Shown here piece by piece: positions 8,360 through 17,424 of a stretch of DNA of 53,606 nucleotides (its first letter is position 1; the number at the start of each line of letters is the position of its first letter). The notes under the pieces are model-generated. The model saw only the letters and a list, made by a program, of their open reading frames with translations. It was not told the origin of the DNA and ran no database searches. Source of the DNA: Symploca sp. SIO3C6 (lineage in GTDB: Bacteria; Cyanobacteriota; Cyanobacteriia; Cyanobacteriales; Coleofasciculaceae). A program made the position numbers and the translations under genes. The DNA lies in NCBI GenBank assembly GCA_010692425.1, contig JAAHHJ010000040.1, forward strand, positions 1 through 53,606, read 5' to 3'.

Positions 8360-10075
8360 ATGGTTCCTTACGCCCAAAGAAAAGGAAAAAAATCCCGATA
8401 TCTAACTGCTGATACCGAAACCGGCGAGAAAATTCTCAACTACATGAAAAAACGCTGCGACAAAGCCCTCGCCTACTGTATTGATCAACAACTAACAACC
8501 GTCGAAGATTTTACCGAAGCTTTAGAACAACTCACTCAAGCCGATGGCAAACCTGGAATTAGTGTCGAACTCAGCAGAGGTGGATTAACCTTAACCATGA
8601 CTGACCACCCAGAACTTGGCTCGACTACTGGGAAGTATATGATGCAGCACCTGGGATTTGATGAGGAGGAACAAAAACGATTCACCGTCGCCGGAATTGA
8701 AAGCATACTCAATCCTGAAAAAAGTAAGTCCAAGTCCCAAGAATTAGATAGTTTACTAGATGATTTAGGCGATGCTGAACCAGCTCCCAAATCTAAGTCT
8801 AAGTCTCAATCTTCATTTCAAAAAAATGAACAAATTGGCGACTTACTGAACCAACTCGACGAAAGTGAAAAAACAGGCAATGAACTAGATGACTTGCTAG
8901 ACCAACGTGGTAGTGGCGATAAGCCTAAAAAAAGCCAAAAAGCTAGCAAAATAGCTCCTACCCAATCTCCTACCCGTGCAGAACAACCACCTCAGAAAAA
9001 ACCAAACATCGGTATTGACGACATCCTTGATAGCGCAGCACAAATCAGTGCCCAAGCTGCCAGGCAAAGTAGTGAGGTAGACGGAACCACTATCGGCGGA
9101 ATCAGTACCCAAGCTGCTTTTCTTGCTGCCATCGTCGGTAAAAAATCAGCTCAAGCTATTATCAAAACAGCAAAAAAAACTGGACAAAAACGACAACTTG
9201 CCCAGATAATTACAAGACTTAAGGCTCAAAGTGAACGGGCTGACGAGCTGGCTGAGCGAGCTGATCAACTCAGTGAACTAACTGAAGAAACTCCCCTAGA
9301 AACTGAAGCTGAGGAAGCTGAAAATAAAGAGGTTCAAGAAACTGAATCGGCAGGGGAAGCTTTAGTCAAAGCCGTCAATCAAGTCCATGATAAAATCAAT
9401 CAAACAGACATCAGTGAAAACAAAAACGACAAGATTGAAATAGACAAAAACGCTAGCTTCCAAGAACAACTAGTCCAAATTACTGCTGCCTTAGACCGCA
9501 TTGACCAAAGATTAGATAACCTAGAAAGCCGCATTGAGGCACTCGAAGGTCAAATGATTGCATCAAATGTCAGTGAAGGGCAGAAGGAACATCAAGAAAC
9601 AAAAACTCTAACCACTGACATTGAAGAAATCGTAGACGAACCGTTTATCATTTCCACTGCACCCGAAACAGCTAATCCACCGCCAAAAACCATGCTAGTT
9701 CAAACCACAAACCAAAAAGAAAATTTAGCTGTAGAATGTGCTAGTACCCTGTTAAATCTATACAACAATGCAGAAAAAGAAGCGATCGCAACTGGTGAAA
9801 CGATAGAAGACGGTGTTGTTTTGGGCGAAGAAGCCATTCTCTACGCCACCAAAGATGGCGATTCTGTAACAGTTAGCCTTGAGACTTACAGTGGTGAGGA
9901 ACTATTCTCTGCCGTACAAAAGGAACAAAAATGGCAAATTACCAATGACTTGCTGAGTGATGAAGATCAGAAGACAATTATCAATCTGCCTAAAAGTCTA
10001 GAAGAGGCGGAAGCACAAGAGACTGAACCTGAAACACCAACCCCAGCTAAAAAGCGACAGGAAATGGAAATGTAA
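8360..10075 (+). CDS. Acidic coiled-coil protein of unknown function
   Basis: This 571-residue protein matches no family I know. The basic N-terminus (MVPYAQRKGKKSRYL) leads into a compact region to about residue 120 that looks folded. A low-complexity stretch follows, with three related acidic-leucine motifs (LDSLLDDLGD, IGDLLNQLDE, LDDLLDQRGS) separated by Lys/Ser-rich linkers. Residues 275-300 and 370-395 (ALDRIDQRLDNLESRIEALE) are predicted coiled coils from their heptad pattern. The C-terminal 150 residues contain a beta-rich segment (DGVVLGEEAILYATKDGDSV). There is no signal peptide or membrane helix. It sits between the polymerase-like gene and the secretion operon. A role as a cytoplasmic accessory or DNA-processing partner of conjugation is possible but unproven. 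Confidence 0.7.
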   Translation: MVPYAQRKGKKSRYLTADTETGEKILNYMKKRCDKALAYCIDQQLTTVEDFTEALEQLTQADGKPGISVELSRGGLTLTMTDHPELGSTTGKYMMQHLGFDEEEQKRFTVAGIESILNPEKSKSKSQELDSLLDDLGDAEPAPKSKSKSQSSFQKNEQIGDLLNQLDESEKTGNELDDLLDQRGSGDKPKKSQKASKIAPTQSPTRAEQPPQKKPNIGIDDILDSAAQISAQAARQSSEVDGTTIGGISTQAAFLAAIVGKKSAQAIIKTAKKTGQKRQLAQIITRLKAQSERADELAERADQLSELTEETPLETEAEEAENKEVQETESAGEALVKAVNQVHDKINQTDISENKNDKIEIDKNASFQEQLVQITAALDRIDQRLDNLESRIEALEGQMIASNVSEGQKEHQETKTLTTDIEEIVDEPFIISTAPETANPPPKTMLVQTTNQKENLAVECASTLLNLYNNAEKEAIATGETIEDGVVLGEEAILYATKDGDSVTVSLETYSGEELFSAVQKEQKWQITNDLLSDEDQKTIINLPKSLEEAEAQETEPETPTPAKKRQEMEM

Positions 10076-10254
10076 ACACACTTTCACCTGTAACTGAAGA
10101 TACCCTCTGGTTGAGATTTTTAGAGAATACGAGCTTTAAGAGTTGACTCCTTTGGTAAATTCAAAATTATTGCCTTCAAAACTCAAAATAAAAGTTTATT
10201 ACTATGCCGTAACTTCCCTCCCCAGGCTTTCAAAATTTTTGGGAACAATCCCAA

Positions 10255-10266
10255 CGGATCGATCCG
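10255..10266. promoter_or_regulatory. 12-bp perfect palindrome upstream of the secretion operon
   Basis: CGGATCGATCCG is a perfect inverted repeat in the 279-base gap before the first secretion gene, about 90 bases upstream of its start. It could be an operator for the operon. It could also be chance, since GATC-rich palindromes are common in cyanobacterial DNA. No regulator gene is adjacent. Confidence 0.2.
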
Positions 10267-10354
10267 ATCTAACTATCAAAACTACCAAGTAGTATGAAGC
10301 TTTCACCAGGTAACTCAAATTACGATTCGATTCATTGAACTGAGTGACCTCAAA

Positions 10355-10960
10355 ATGAAAAATACCCCGACAAGAGAGAGTCAGCGCCATACTTCAACCA
10401 TCAGCAGTATTTTAACCAAATACAAAATCAAAAAAACCGACTTTCCTTTCATCGGACTTTGTTTAGCTACCCTAGTTTACTTCACAGTCACTGAGCCTAT
10501 TCTCATCACCGCTTTAGGCTGCTTCAGTATCGTTTTCTTTGGTCTGTGGCAGATTGCCCGAGCTGTACCGATTCTAGAGCGCTTTCTCAGCAGCAAAATT
10601 CGCGCTTGGCACATCATCTCTGTGATTATTGCCTTGACAGGAATTCTTTCCGTCTGGGAAACTCCTGCTCAGGCAATCTTCCTTTCAGGACTAGAAGCTT
10701 TTTTTAAACAATTAGCAAAGGGAGCTGCTGCGGCAGGAGCACAAGCCATTGATGACCAGGTGATTGTTCTCATCTTCAACTTAATTCGCGGCGTATTTCT
10801 CCTCTTAGTAGCAGCTGCCTCACTATTTGCTTATAACCAAGCACAACAAGGCAATGACTGGAGACCTATTGTTGTACAAGTTGGACTCGCCTTTGGCATC
10901 GTAATTGCCATTGATGTTGTCACCTTCCTCTTCGTTGGCAACGGTACTGGGGTCACTTAA
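10355..10960 (+). CDS. VirB2/TrbC-like membrane protein of a type IV secretion system
   Basis: This 201-residue membrane protein has hydrophobic segments at about 29-45 (FIGLCLATLVYFTVTE), 48-68, 85-100, 143-162 (VIVLIFNLIRGVFLLLVAAA) and 172-195 (IVVQVGLAFGIVIAIDVVTF). The pattern of an 'AQA' motif followed by two long hydrophobic helices and a short polar loop (QGNDWRP) recalls VirB2/TrbC pilins. It is longer than ordinary pilins because of the N-terminal membrane segments. It is the first gene of the run leading into the VirB4-like ATPase. The stop codon lies inside a small hairpin (GTCACTT-A-AAGTGAC). The assignment is mainly positional. Confidence 0.5.
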   Translation: MKNTPTRESQRHTSTISSILTKYKIKKTDFPFIGLCLATLVYFTVTEPILITALGCFSIVFFGLWQIARAVPILERFLSSKIRAWHIISVIIALTGILSVWETPAQAIFLSGLEAFFKQLAKGAAAAGAQAIDDQVIVLIFNLIRGVFLLLVAAASLFAYNQAQQGNDWRPIVVQVGLAFGIVIAIDVVTFLFVGNGTGVT

Positions 10961-11181
10961 AGTGACAAGATTAAATCTACTGCTTTGACTCTCTGCTGGT
11001 GTTTCCCAATTAGCTAATTCCCCAAACAGAATGATTGTTAATCATGCTCACCCAATCACCTATAACTTGTTTGTAGATAGCGTAAAGTTATCGACCTAAC
11101 TCAACATTTAAGTAGTTAAATCGTCTCTTTGTTTCCCTAATTTAGTATTGATTTTAACCCCATAACCTTGTCTCATTCACC

Positions 11182-14100
11182 ATGCTCAAAGACCCGGATA
11201 AAGACATTGTTTACGTCAATAAAATCCTGGGAAAACAAGCCAGCATTGGTTTTATTCCTGCCGAACAAATTATTCCTTGGACAATCCTTGTTATCCTGTC
11301 CTACCTCGTCACCAACGGCTTGTTTAGTCTTGGGATACCTTGCTTCTTGATCGCCAGCTTTTGGCTAATTGTCAGTTGGTGGATATTAACAGGCACTAAA
11401 CCCCACCAATTCATCGATAAATTTCGGCATCCCCCCGGTCATGAGTGGTGCAACGGCAACCTCCTATTTCTCTCTCCTATTCCTGAAGAAAGACCCCCAG
11501 ATCTTCGCTGTCGTTATCAAGACTTTGAGGTCATTATCAAACTCCCTCCTGTAATCAAACAGACGCAAACAAATAGGAAGAAACGACTCATGCCTTTTCA
11601 GAATTACCAAGACCTCATTTGTTTGGTCAACATTCAAACAAGAGGACGCACAGTCTCCGGCTACCTCCTCAATCAAGGCAGCCAGTACCAAGTCGTCTTC
11701 GGCTTTCTCACCCAAGGTCTTCACAATATCCTGCACTGCCATGAAATTAGCAATGCCGCTAGCGCCTTAGAAGAGGGACTCAAAGACATCCTTCCAGGGG
11801 AAAAAATGACCTTCTACACCGGCTGCTACAGTAGCGATCGCCAACGCCAGCAAGAACTAACCCAACTAGTCAACAACTGCCACCTAACCCCGGTCTCAGT
11901 TTTAATCAGAAACGAACAAAAGCGAGTCCAAGAACTCACCCTCAATGGCACTCGTCAAGTCTGGCACCAGATTATCTTTTGCACCTGGACATTTAATGAC
12001 AAATCAGGCGCTAAGTCCAATGATTTACTCAGCAAAATCATTAACAGTACTTCAGCCGCCTTGAACAGCTTCCTGGAATGGTTTACAGGCAATAGACAGA
12101 TTTACCAGGAACGCTTTTACAAACAATTACTGGTCAAAGCCTTTGAGCAAGGCTATCTCCGCTGGGAACTACTCCTGAATACCAAAATTGGCTTAGATGT
12201 CAAACCTTGTAGTGCTGAGGAACTCTGGCAATGGATTTGGCAAAAATTCAATTCCACAGCCGCACCCCCCATTCCCCAACTCATGCAACTGCAAGAAACC
12301 ACATCAGGCTATGAGTTGGCTATCGATAAGAGCAGCGAAAAACACGCTTGCACCCTCTTAATCGAAGGCTTTAACTCTCGTTCATCCTGCCCAGAACATC
12401 ACGGCAGTGATGATGCCATCTTGATGACTGGGAAACGACAAAAATGCGCCGTGTTGACTATGGAGGAAAAACCCGAAGCCTGGATTAACACCCGCCAACA
12501 GCTCAAGTGGCTGTGGACAGTCATGAGCAAAACCTACGTCCGCGACACGGAAGCTGTGGTTGAAATTAGTGCTGCACCCAACGCTGTCATTAAGGACAAT
12601 CTAGCCAAACAGGTCAAGCAGTCCAAGAGTGCTAGACAACGAGCTTTAACCAAGGGTCAGGGACGAGATGTTGGCGCGGAAGTCAAAGCCGAAGCCAGCT
12701 TTGATGCCCAGAAAAAACTTTATAAGGGAGCCAAAGCAATTAACGCCGCCGTTACCTTCTTAGTCTATCGACCGACATCTGAACAGCTGGACTTAGCTTG
12801 CATGATGCTCGCCAATAGCTTCGGCAGTGCTAAAGTCCTCAGAGAGCGAAATATTGCTTGGGCAATTTGGCTAGAGAGTCTGCCGATTACGACCAGCTGG
12901 CTACTCCATAGCAGTTCTTTAATCAATGAACGCCGCCTCACATTTGATACGGAAACAGTTTCTGGAATTCTACCCCTAAGCGTAGCTCGTGATTTAGATC
13001 AAAGGGGAGTTGAGTTCCTAACTCAGTGTAAGCCCATCTATATCGACCTGATTCACAACCAGACTAGCCGAGCTATTATTACTGGGGAATCTGGGTCAGG
13101 CAAAAGCGTTCTGGGCTGGCGATTTGTCCTCGATGCCCTAGCTGCCAATATCCCAGTAGTCGGCATGGATATCTCATCGGGAAGCGGTAGTACCTTTGAA
13201 ACAGCCGTCAAGCTTTTAGGGGATCAAGGAGCCTACTACGACATTACCAAAGGGAGTTCAAACTTGCTCGAACCCCCTGATTTGAGACGTTTTGCTCAAG
13301 AAGACCGCATCAGACGCCTGGAGCAATGGAAAGAATTCATTCGCAAAGCTTTAACCAGTATTAGTATGGGTCGAATCAATGAACCCAAACTAGCACAGAG
13401 GGTGGACAGTATCATCCTCTTGACGCTAAAGAAATTTCTCAATGACCCAGATATTATCGAGCGCTATAATGCGGCTTTTGAAAAAGGATGGAAGTCCCCC
13501 CAATGGCAGGAAATGCCTACCCTCCAAGACCTGCTCAAGTTTTGCAGCAAAGAACAGCTAAATCTGCGTAACTTTGGAGAACTAGACCGAATTGCCATTA
13601 GCCAAATTGTCAGCCAATGCAAGGCTTTATTGACCTCATCCTTAGGTAAGGCAATTGGCAGACCTAGCACATTTTCCCCAGAACCAGCTATCAAATTTTT
13701 TGCCTTGAGCGGACTGAGCAACGAACAAGACCAGTACCTGATGGCAATCAACGCTCATGCTGCTTGCATCCGTAATGCTTTATCCCATCCCAGAAGCCTG
13801 TTTGTCGGAGATGAATTAAGCGTCCTCTTCAAGCGCACCGGCTTTGCTGAAGCAGTTGGCGAACTCTGTGCAGTCGGCAGAAAAAACGGCATTGGTGTAC
13901 TCTTGCTGGCTCAAGATATTGACAGTATTTGCGACTGCAGTGCTGGGGCACAGATTATGCAGAATACTGTTTACCGCATTACCGGACGACTAACAGCCAA
14001 TGGCGCAGCTTCCTGGGTGAAGCGATTAGGATACCCCCCTGAAATTATCAGTCAAAATGCTACAGAAAACTTCCTCCCTCGCTCTTCAGAGTTGTGCTCG

Positions 14101-14436
14101 AATTGGCTAATTGAGCGAAGTGGTAGATTCTGGCAATGTCGCTACTACCCCGGAGAAATGGTGTTAGCAACTGTGGCTAACAATCAAGCTGAACAAAAAG
14201 CTCGCGCCCGCATCATGGCTCAATATCCCAATACCCTTCGAGGTCAGTTACTAGCCCTAAAACAGTTTACCGAGGAGTACGCAAAAGTCATCAAAAAAGG
14301 TCAATCTTTAGAGGAAATCGGCAGCAAGCAGCCAACTGCTAGAAAACTTGAATCTGCAAAAACAGACAAGCTTCAAGAACTGATTACTAGCGCAGATTCA
14401 AGTTACAGTTTGTGCAATCCAGTCAATGTAGGTTAA
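11182..14436 (+). CDS. VirB3-VirB4-like secretion ATPase fusion
   Basis: This 1084-residue ATPase energises type IV secretion or conjugative pilus assembly at the inner membrane. Residues 27-70 contain two hydrophobic segments (WTILVILSYLVTNGLFSLGI and CFLIASFWLIVSWWI), a VirB3-like module fused to the N-terminus. The Walker A motif is 'TGESGSGKSVLG' with Lys641. The Walker B motif is 'SLFVGDELSVLF' with Asp877 and Glu878. The later 'LLLAQDIDSI' and 'NTVYRITGRL' match the VirB4/TraC C-terminal domain. The ATG at 11182 follows a 221-base gap without another gene. The family is secure; the VirB3 part is inferred from the membrane pattern. Confidence 0.85.
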   Translation: MLKDPDKDIVYVNKILGKQASIGFIPAEQIIPWTILVILSYLVTNGLFSLGIPCFLIASFWLIVSWWILTGTKPHQFIDKFRHPPGHEWCNGNLLFLSPIPEERPPDLRCRYQDFEVIIKLPPVIKQTQTNRKKRLMPFQNYQDLICLVNIQTRGRTVSGYLLNQGSQYQVVFGFLTQGLHNILHCHEISNAASALEEGLKDILPGEKMTFYTGCYSSDRQRQQELTQLVNNCHLTPVSVLIRNEQKRVQELTLNGTRQVWHQIIFCTWTFNDKSGAKSNDLLSKIINSTSAALNSFLEWFTGNRQIYQERFYKQLLVKAFEQGYLRWELLLNTKIGLDVKPCSAEELWQWIWQKFNSTAAPPIPQLMQLQETTSGYELAIDKSSEKHACTLLIEGFNSRSSCPEHHGSDDAILMTGKRQKCAVLTMEEKPEAWINTRQQLKWLWTVMSKTYVRDTEAVVEISAAPNAVIKDNLAKQVKQSKSARQRALTKGQGRDVGAEVKAEASFDAQKKLYKGAKAINAAVTFLVYRPTSEQLDLACMMLANSFGSAKVLRERNIAWAIWLESLPITTSWLLHSSSLINERRLTFDTETVSGILPLSVARDLDQRGVEFLTQCKPIYIDLIHNQTSRAIITGESGSGKSVLGWRFVLDALAANIPVVGMDISSGSGSTFETAVKLLGDQGAYYDITKGSSNLLEPPDLRRFAQEDRIRRLEQWKEFIRKALTSISMGRINEPKLAQRVDSIILLTLKKFLNDPDIIERYNAAFEKGWKSPQWQEMPTLQDLLKFCSKEQLNLRNFGELDRIAISQIVSQCKALLTSSLGKAIGRPSTFSPEPAIKFFALSGLSNEQDQYLMAINAHAACIRNALSHPRSLFVGDELSVLFKRTGFAEAVGELCAVGRKNGIGVLLLAQDIDSICDCSAGAQIMQNTVYRITGRLTANGAASWVKRLGYPPEIISQNATENFLPRSSELCSNWLIERSGRFWQCRYYPGEMVLATVANNQAEQKARARIMAQYPNTLRGQLLALKQFTEEYAKVIKKGQSLEEIGSKQPTARKLESAKTDKLQELITSADSSYSLCNPVNVG

Positions 14437-14597
14437 AGGGTAATATTGATTTTCTGACTTAATCTTTCCTTTTTTACCTTACTCCAATTGTCACCTGGAT
14501 ACTTTTCAGATACCTTCTTATACCTCATAACAACTTGTACAGAACAAATCTAGAGTGTTGCCACCTTAGTTAACCTCGACTTTTTAGACAGAGAACC

Positions 14598-15431
14598 ATG
14601 AAGAAAATCCTCAAAATTAAAATCTTATCTGCTAGAATTTTAGGCTTGACTATATTACTAGGATTAATAGCTAATCCTGTCCAAGCTAAAACACAAGACC
14701 AACCAAATCAGCACCAGATAACAATTGCCAACACAGTTGAACAAATACAACAGGAAGGAAGCAATCTTTTAGATTCCCTCAAAGAAATGCTTAACTCCTT
14801 CGTCAACTCCCTTGAAATTCCCGATTTAGGGCAAATTTTTAACGAAATTATTGGTAAGGAAAAAAATCTCCAGGAAAATGGAGAATTAGCTAGCCAACGA
14901 AGCGGCTCCGAACTCTCTGGAGTCCTAGAAAATAAACCTGGAGGTTCCTATAGTATCCAAGAAGATTTAACAGAAAAAAACCGACAAGACACCGCCACTC
15001 AAGTCGCTAGTGAAGCAACTCTTAGCCCCCAAGCACAAACAACTCTGAAAAAGACAGCCAAGGCAGTTGAAGCCAACGTTATAGAAACCGTGCAGCTAGG
15101 AGAAGAATCCCAGAACTTGGATGTAACCCAACAAATTATGCAAAACCTGTCTAGGCAGGAGGCATTAAATTCCCAAAGACAAGGCACAATTATTCAGCAA
15201 AACCAACAGGCTCAATTAGATCGAGCCTTAGCCAATATTCTCAACGCCCAGCAAGCTGAAGAACTCTCTGAAAGAAATACCGCTCAGCGTCGTGAAAGCG
15301 CAGCAGCAGGAAGAGCTTCCACAACCCAAGCAGGACTGCTGCAAATGCCTGGAGGTATGACCTTAGGTTCAGCAGCTGAGGTCAATAACTCAGAGGGCGT
15401 TTCTCCAGAAGAATTGTTTGACAACTTTTGA
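14598..15431 (+). CDS. Exported VirB5-like protein of the secretion operon
   Basis: This 277-residue protein has a clear signal peptide: a basic start MKKILKIKILS, a hydrophobic core ILGLTILLGLIA and the cleavage-like site NPVQAK at about residue 30. The mature part is rich in Gln, Asn, Glu and Ala and largely helical. Residues 175-240 (for example IIQQNQQAQLDRALANILNA) suggest an extended coiled coil. Secreted helical proteins at this position between VirB4 and VirB6 are usually VirB5/TrbJ-like, but sequence alone is not diagnostic. The gene follows the ATPase gene by 161 bases and precedes the VirB6-like gene by 16 bases. Confidence 0.5.
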   Translation: MKKILKIKILSARILGLTILLGLIANPVQAKTQDQPNQHQITIANTVEQIQQEGSNLLDSLKEMLNSFVNSLEIPDLGQIFNEIIGKEKNLQENGELASQRSGSELSGVLENKPGGSYSIQEDLTEKNRQDTATQVASEATLSPQAQTTLKKTAKAVEANVIETVQLGEESQNLDVTQQIMQNLSRQEALNSQRQGTIIQQNQQAQLDRALANILNAQQAEELSERNTAQRRESAAAGRASTTQAGLLQMPGGMTLGSAAEVNNSEGVSPEELFDNF

Positions 15432-15447
15432 ATTTTGAATTGCTTAA

Positions 15448-16527
15448 ATGTTACTGGCGCAAACACCAACCAACACATCAGAACAGGCATTAGACACACT
15501 CAGAAATGCTATCGAGCTGTCCGAAAATACTGTACAGGCTTGGAATGGGCTCTGGGCTACCCTACTTAGGTACTCTGAATCAGGTCTATGGCTGGCATTA
15601 GTTAAACTTGGACTAATCTTAGCAGGAATATCTGTTGTTTACCTAGCAGTAACTGAAGGGAAAGATGCCATAGAAAACCGCTCTTGGTCAAAATTGGTAT
15701 CAATGTTTATCTGGCCGATTGTCGTCGTTATTTTCCTTGGCGGTAACGGTGCTGTATTAGCTGAGAGTGTAAAGTTCATTCGCGGCGTTGGCTATGCTCA
15801 AGTCCAAGGCGTTACAGAAATTCAAATGGGAGAGTTCACCTTCAGAACCGCTATCAGCGACATTGCCATTAGCAGTGCCGCTAAAGAGCAACTGGAAACG
15901 CTCTACAGCGAATGTCTTGGTGAAAGAGGACAAGAACTAATTGACTGCTGGAATGACAAACAAGAGCAAGCTTTAGCCATCATTGATGAAGCCGAAGCTC
16001 AAAACGGGGGACCTTTAGAATCACTGCGTAGGTTCGGTCAAAGCTTATTAAACGTAACTAACATCGAAGGTATTGCCAGTGGCGCTTTTGGTGCAGAAGT
16101 TTTTAGAAATATTGCTCTTCCCATCATCCGGTTCATTCTCAGAGCCGTACAGTGGGCATTTGTCAACATCCTCGAAGCTTCACTCCTGCTAACAGCCGCC
16201 TTTGCCCCAATTGCTATGGGGCTTTCCTTACTCCCCCTACAAGGACGACCCATTTTTGCCTGGTTGACTGGATTTATCTCCCTATTCGGATTACAGCTTG
16301 GCTACAACATTGTGGTGGGATTAGCTGCAGTCGTGATTGTTAACTCTAATGCTGAGTTAATTACTGATGTCGCCTTCCTCTTTTTCCTAGCCGTATTTGC
16401 TCCCATCTTAGCAACTTTAATTGCCGGAGGTGGTGGAATTGCTCTGTATAGAGGCATCTCTTCAAGTACCAAACAACTGAGCGATATTTTGAGCAACACA
16501 GTTTTAGTAGCCAGTAAATTCATTTGA
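15448..16527 (+). CDS. VirB6/TrbL-like polytopic membrane protein
   Basis: This 359-residue protein has at least six hydrophobic segments. Two are near the N-terminus (about 47-67, LALVKLGLILAGISVVYLAV, and 84-105, MFIWPIVVVIFLGGNGAVLA). A periplasmic or cytoplasmic soluble loop follows to about residue 205, and then come further segments from 218 to the end, including 'FINILEASLLLTAAFAPIAM'-like, 'ITDVAFLFFLAVFAPILATL' and a glycine-rich 'IAGGGGIALY'. This layout fits VirB6/TrbL inner-membrane channel subunits. It is part of the same run as the VirB5-like gene. Downstream lies a 139-base G-rich/C-rich gap. Confidence 0.6.
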   Translation: MLLAQTPTNTSEQALDTLRNAIELSENTVQAWNGLWATLLRYSESGLWLALVKLGLILAGISVVYLAVTEGKDAIENRSWSKLVSMFIWPIVVVIFLGGNGAVLAESVKFIRGVGYAQVQGVTEIQMGEFTFRTAISDIAISSAAKEQLETLYSECLGERGQELIDCWNDKQEQALAIIDEAEAQNGGPLESLRRFGQSLLNVTNIEGIASGAFGAEVFRNIALPIIRFILRAVQWAFVNILEASLLLTAAFAPIAMGLSLLPLQGRPIFAWLTGFISLFGLQLGYNIVVGLAAVVIVNSNAELITDVAFLFFLAVFAPILATLIAGGGGIALYRGISSSTKQLSDILSNTVLVASKFI

Positions 16528-16539
16528 TACCAAGAGGGC

Positions 16540-16655
16540 AAGGTTCAAGAAGAGGCAAGAGGGCAGGGGGAAGGGGATTGGGGAGATTCCTGGTACTCCC
16601 CTGGTGTCCAACTCTTCCTCCCTTGCTCCCTACTCCGGTTTCCCCCTTTTCTCTT
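16540..16655. repeat. G-rich tract followed by C-rich tract
   Basis: A purine-rich run (ggcaagagggcagggggaag, about 16551-16585) is followed by a pyrimidine-rich run (cttcctcccttgctccctac, about 16613-16650). The pair could form a long imperfect hairpin just before the VirB8-like gene. It is the same kind of dispersed element as at 2181-2476 and 18982-19349. It might act as a processing or attenuation structure within the operon, which is speculation. Confidence 0.4.
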
Positions 16656-16666
16656 AACTTAGAACC

Positions 16667-17380
16667 ATGAAACTGAAAGCGCCAGCAGAAATTATCCCAG
16701 AAACAAAAAATAAAATTGTTATTGGGCAATTAGGACTATCCTTAGCTTTTCTTATCCTCAGCTTTGCCTTTCTCCAACAGTCAATCAGCAACAAAAACCT
16801 CTCCCAAAGAAAAGTAACTTTTGTGCAACTGGCTAACGGTACATCTAGGCGCATTGAAGAAAGAGATGGCAATTATCGAGATGCAAAAACTATCAAAAAC
16901 TTTGTTGGCAGTTGGCTCAGTTTAACCTTCAGTTGGAATGGCAAAATTTCTGGTACAGGGGAACCAGATCCAGGAATAAAACTCGAAAATGGGGGCAGAG
17001 TTCCTGTCAATACCTGGGCAGCTTCTTTAGCAATGGAAGCTGAGTTTGGCAAATCCTTCCTCAAAGAGCTAGCTAAACTCGTCCCTAGCGAAGTATTCGC
17101 TGGCAACCTAGAATCGGCAGTCTATGTCGAATACTATTCAGAACCTAGACAAACTAGCACAACAACTTGGGAAATAGATGTAATTGCCACTCGTATTCTC
17201 CTCGATAACAATAGAGGAGAAGAAAGGATTGACTTCAACAAAACCTTCACCCTCAAAGCTGTTGAAGTCCCAGCCTCACCTCTAGAAAATAATGCTAATA
17301 AGGTAGAACAACTCATCTACCAAATGAGGTCGTCAGGACTGGAAATTCAATCTATTGTTAATTTTTATCCTCACCAGTAA
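16667..17380 (+). CDS. VirB8-like bitopic membrane protein
   Basis: This 237-residue protein has one N-terminal membrane segment at about 19-38 (LGLSLAFLILSFAFLQQS) and a soluble periplasmic part. Residues 65-225 mix alpha and beta, including 'DAKTIKNFVGSWLSLTFSW' and 'WEIDVIATRILLD', which fits the NTF2-like fold of VirB8/TrbF proteins. The position between VirB6-like and VirB10-like genes agrees. No catalytic motif is expected in this family. The assignment rests on topology, size and order. Confidence 0.55.
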   Translation: MKLKAPAEIIPETKNKIVIGQLGLSLAFLILSFAFLQQSISNKNLSQRKVTFVQLANGTSRRIEERDGNYRDAKTIKNFVGSWLSLTFSWNGKISGTGEPDPGIKLENGGRVPVNTWAASLAMEAEFGKSFLKELAKLVPSEVFAGNLESAVYVEYYSEPRQTSTTTWEIDVIATRILLDNNRGEERIDFNKTFTLKAVEVPASPLENNANKVEQLIYQMRSSGLEIQSIVNFYPHQ

Positions 17381-17424
17381 ACAAAAATAATTTATTTATT
17401 CTATATAAAAAATAACATTTAAAA

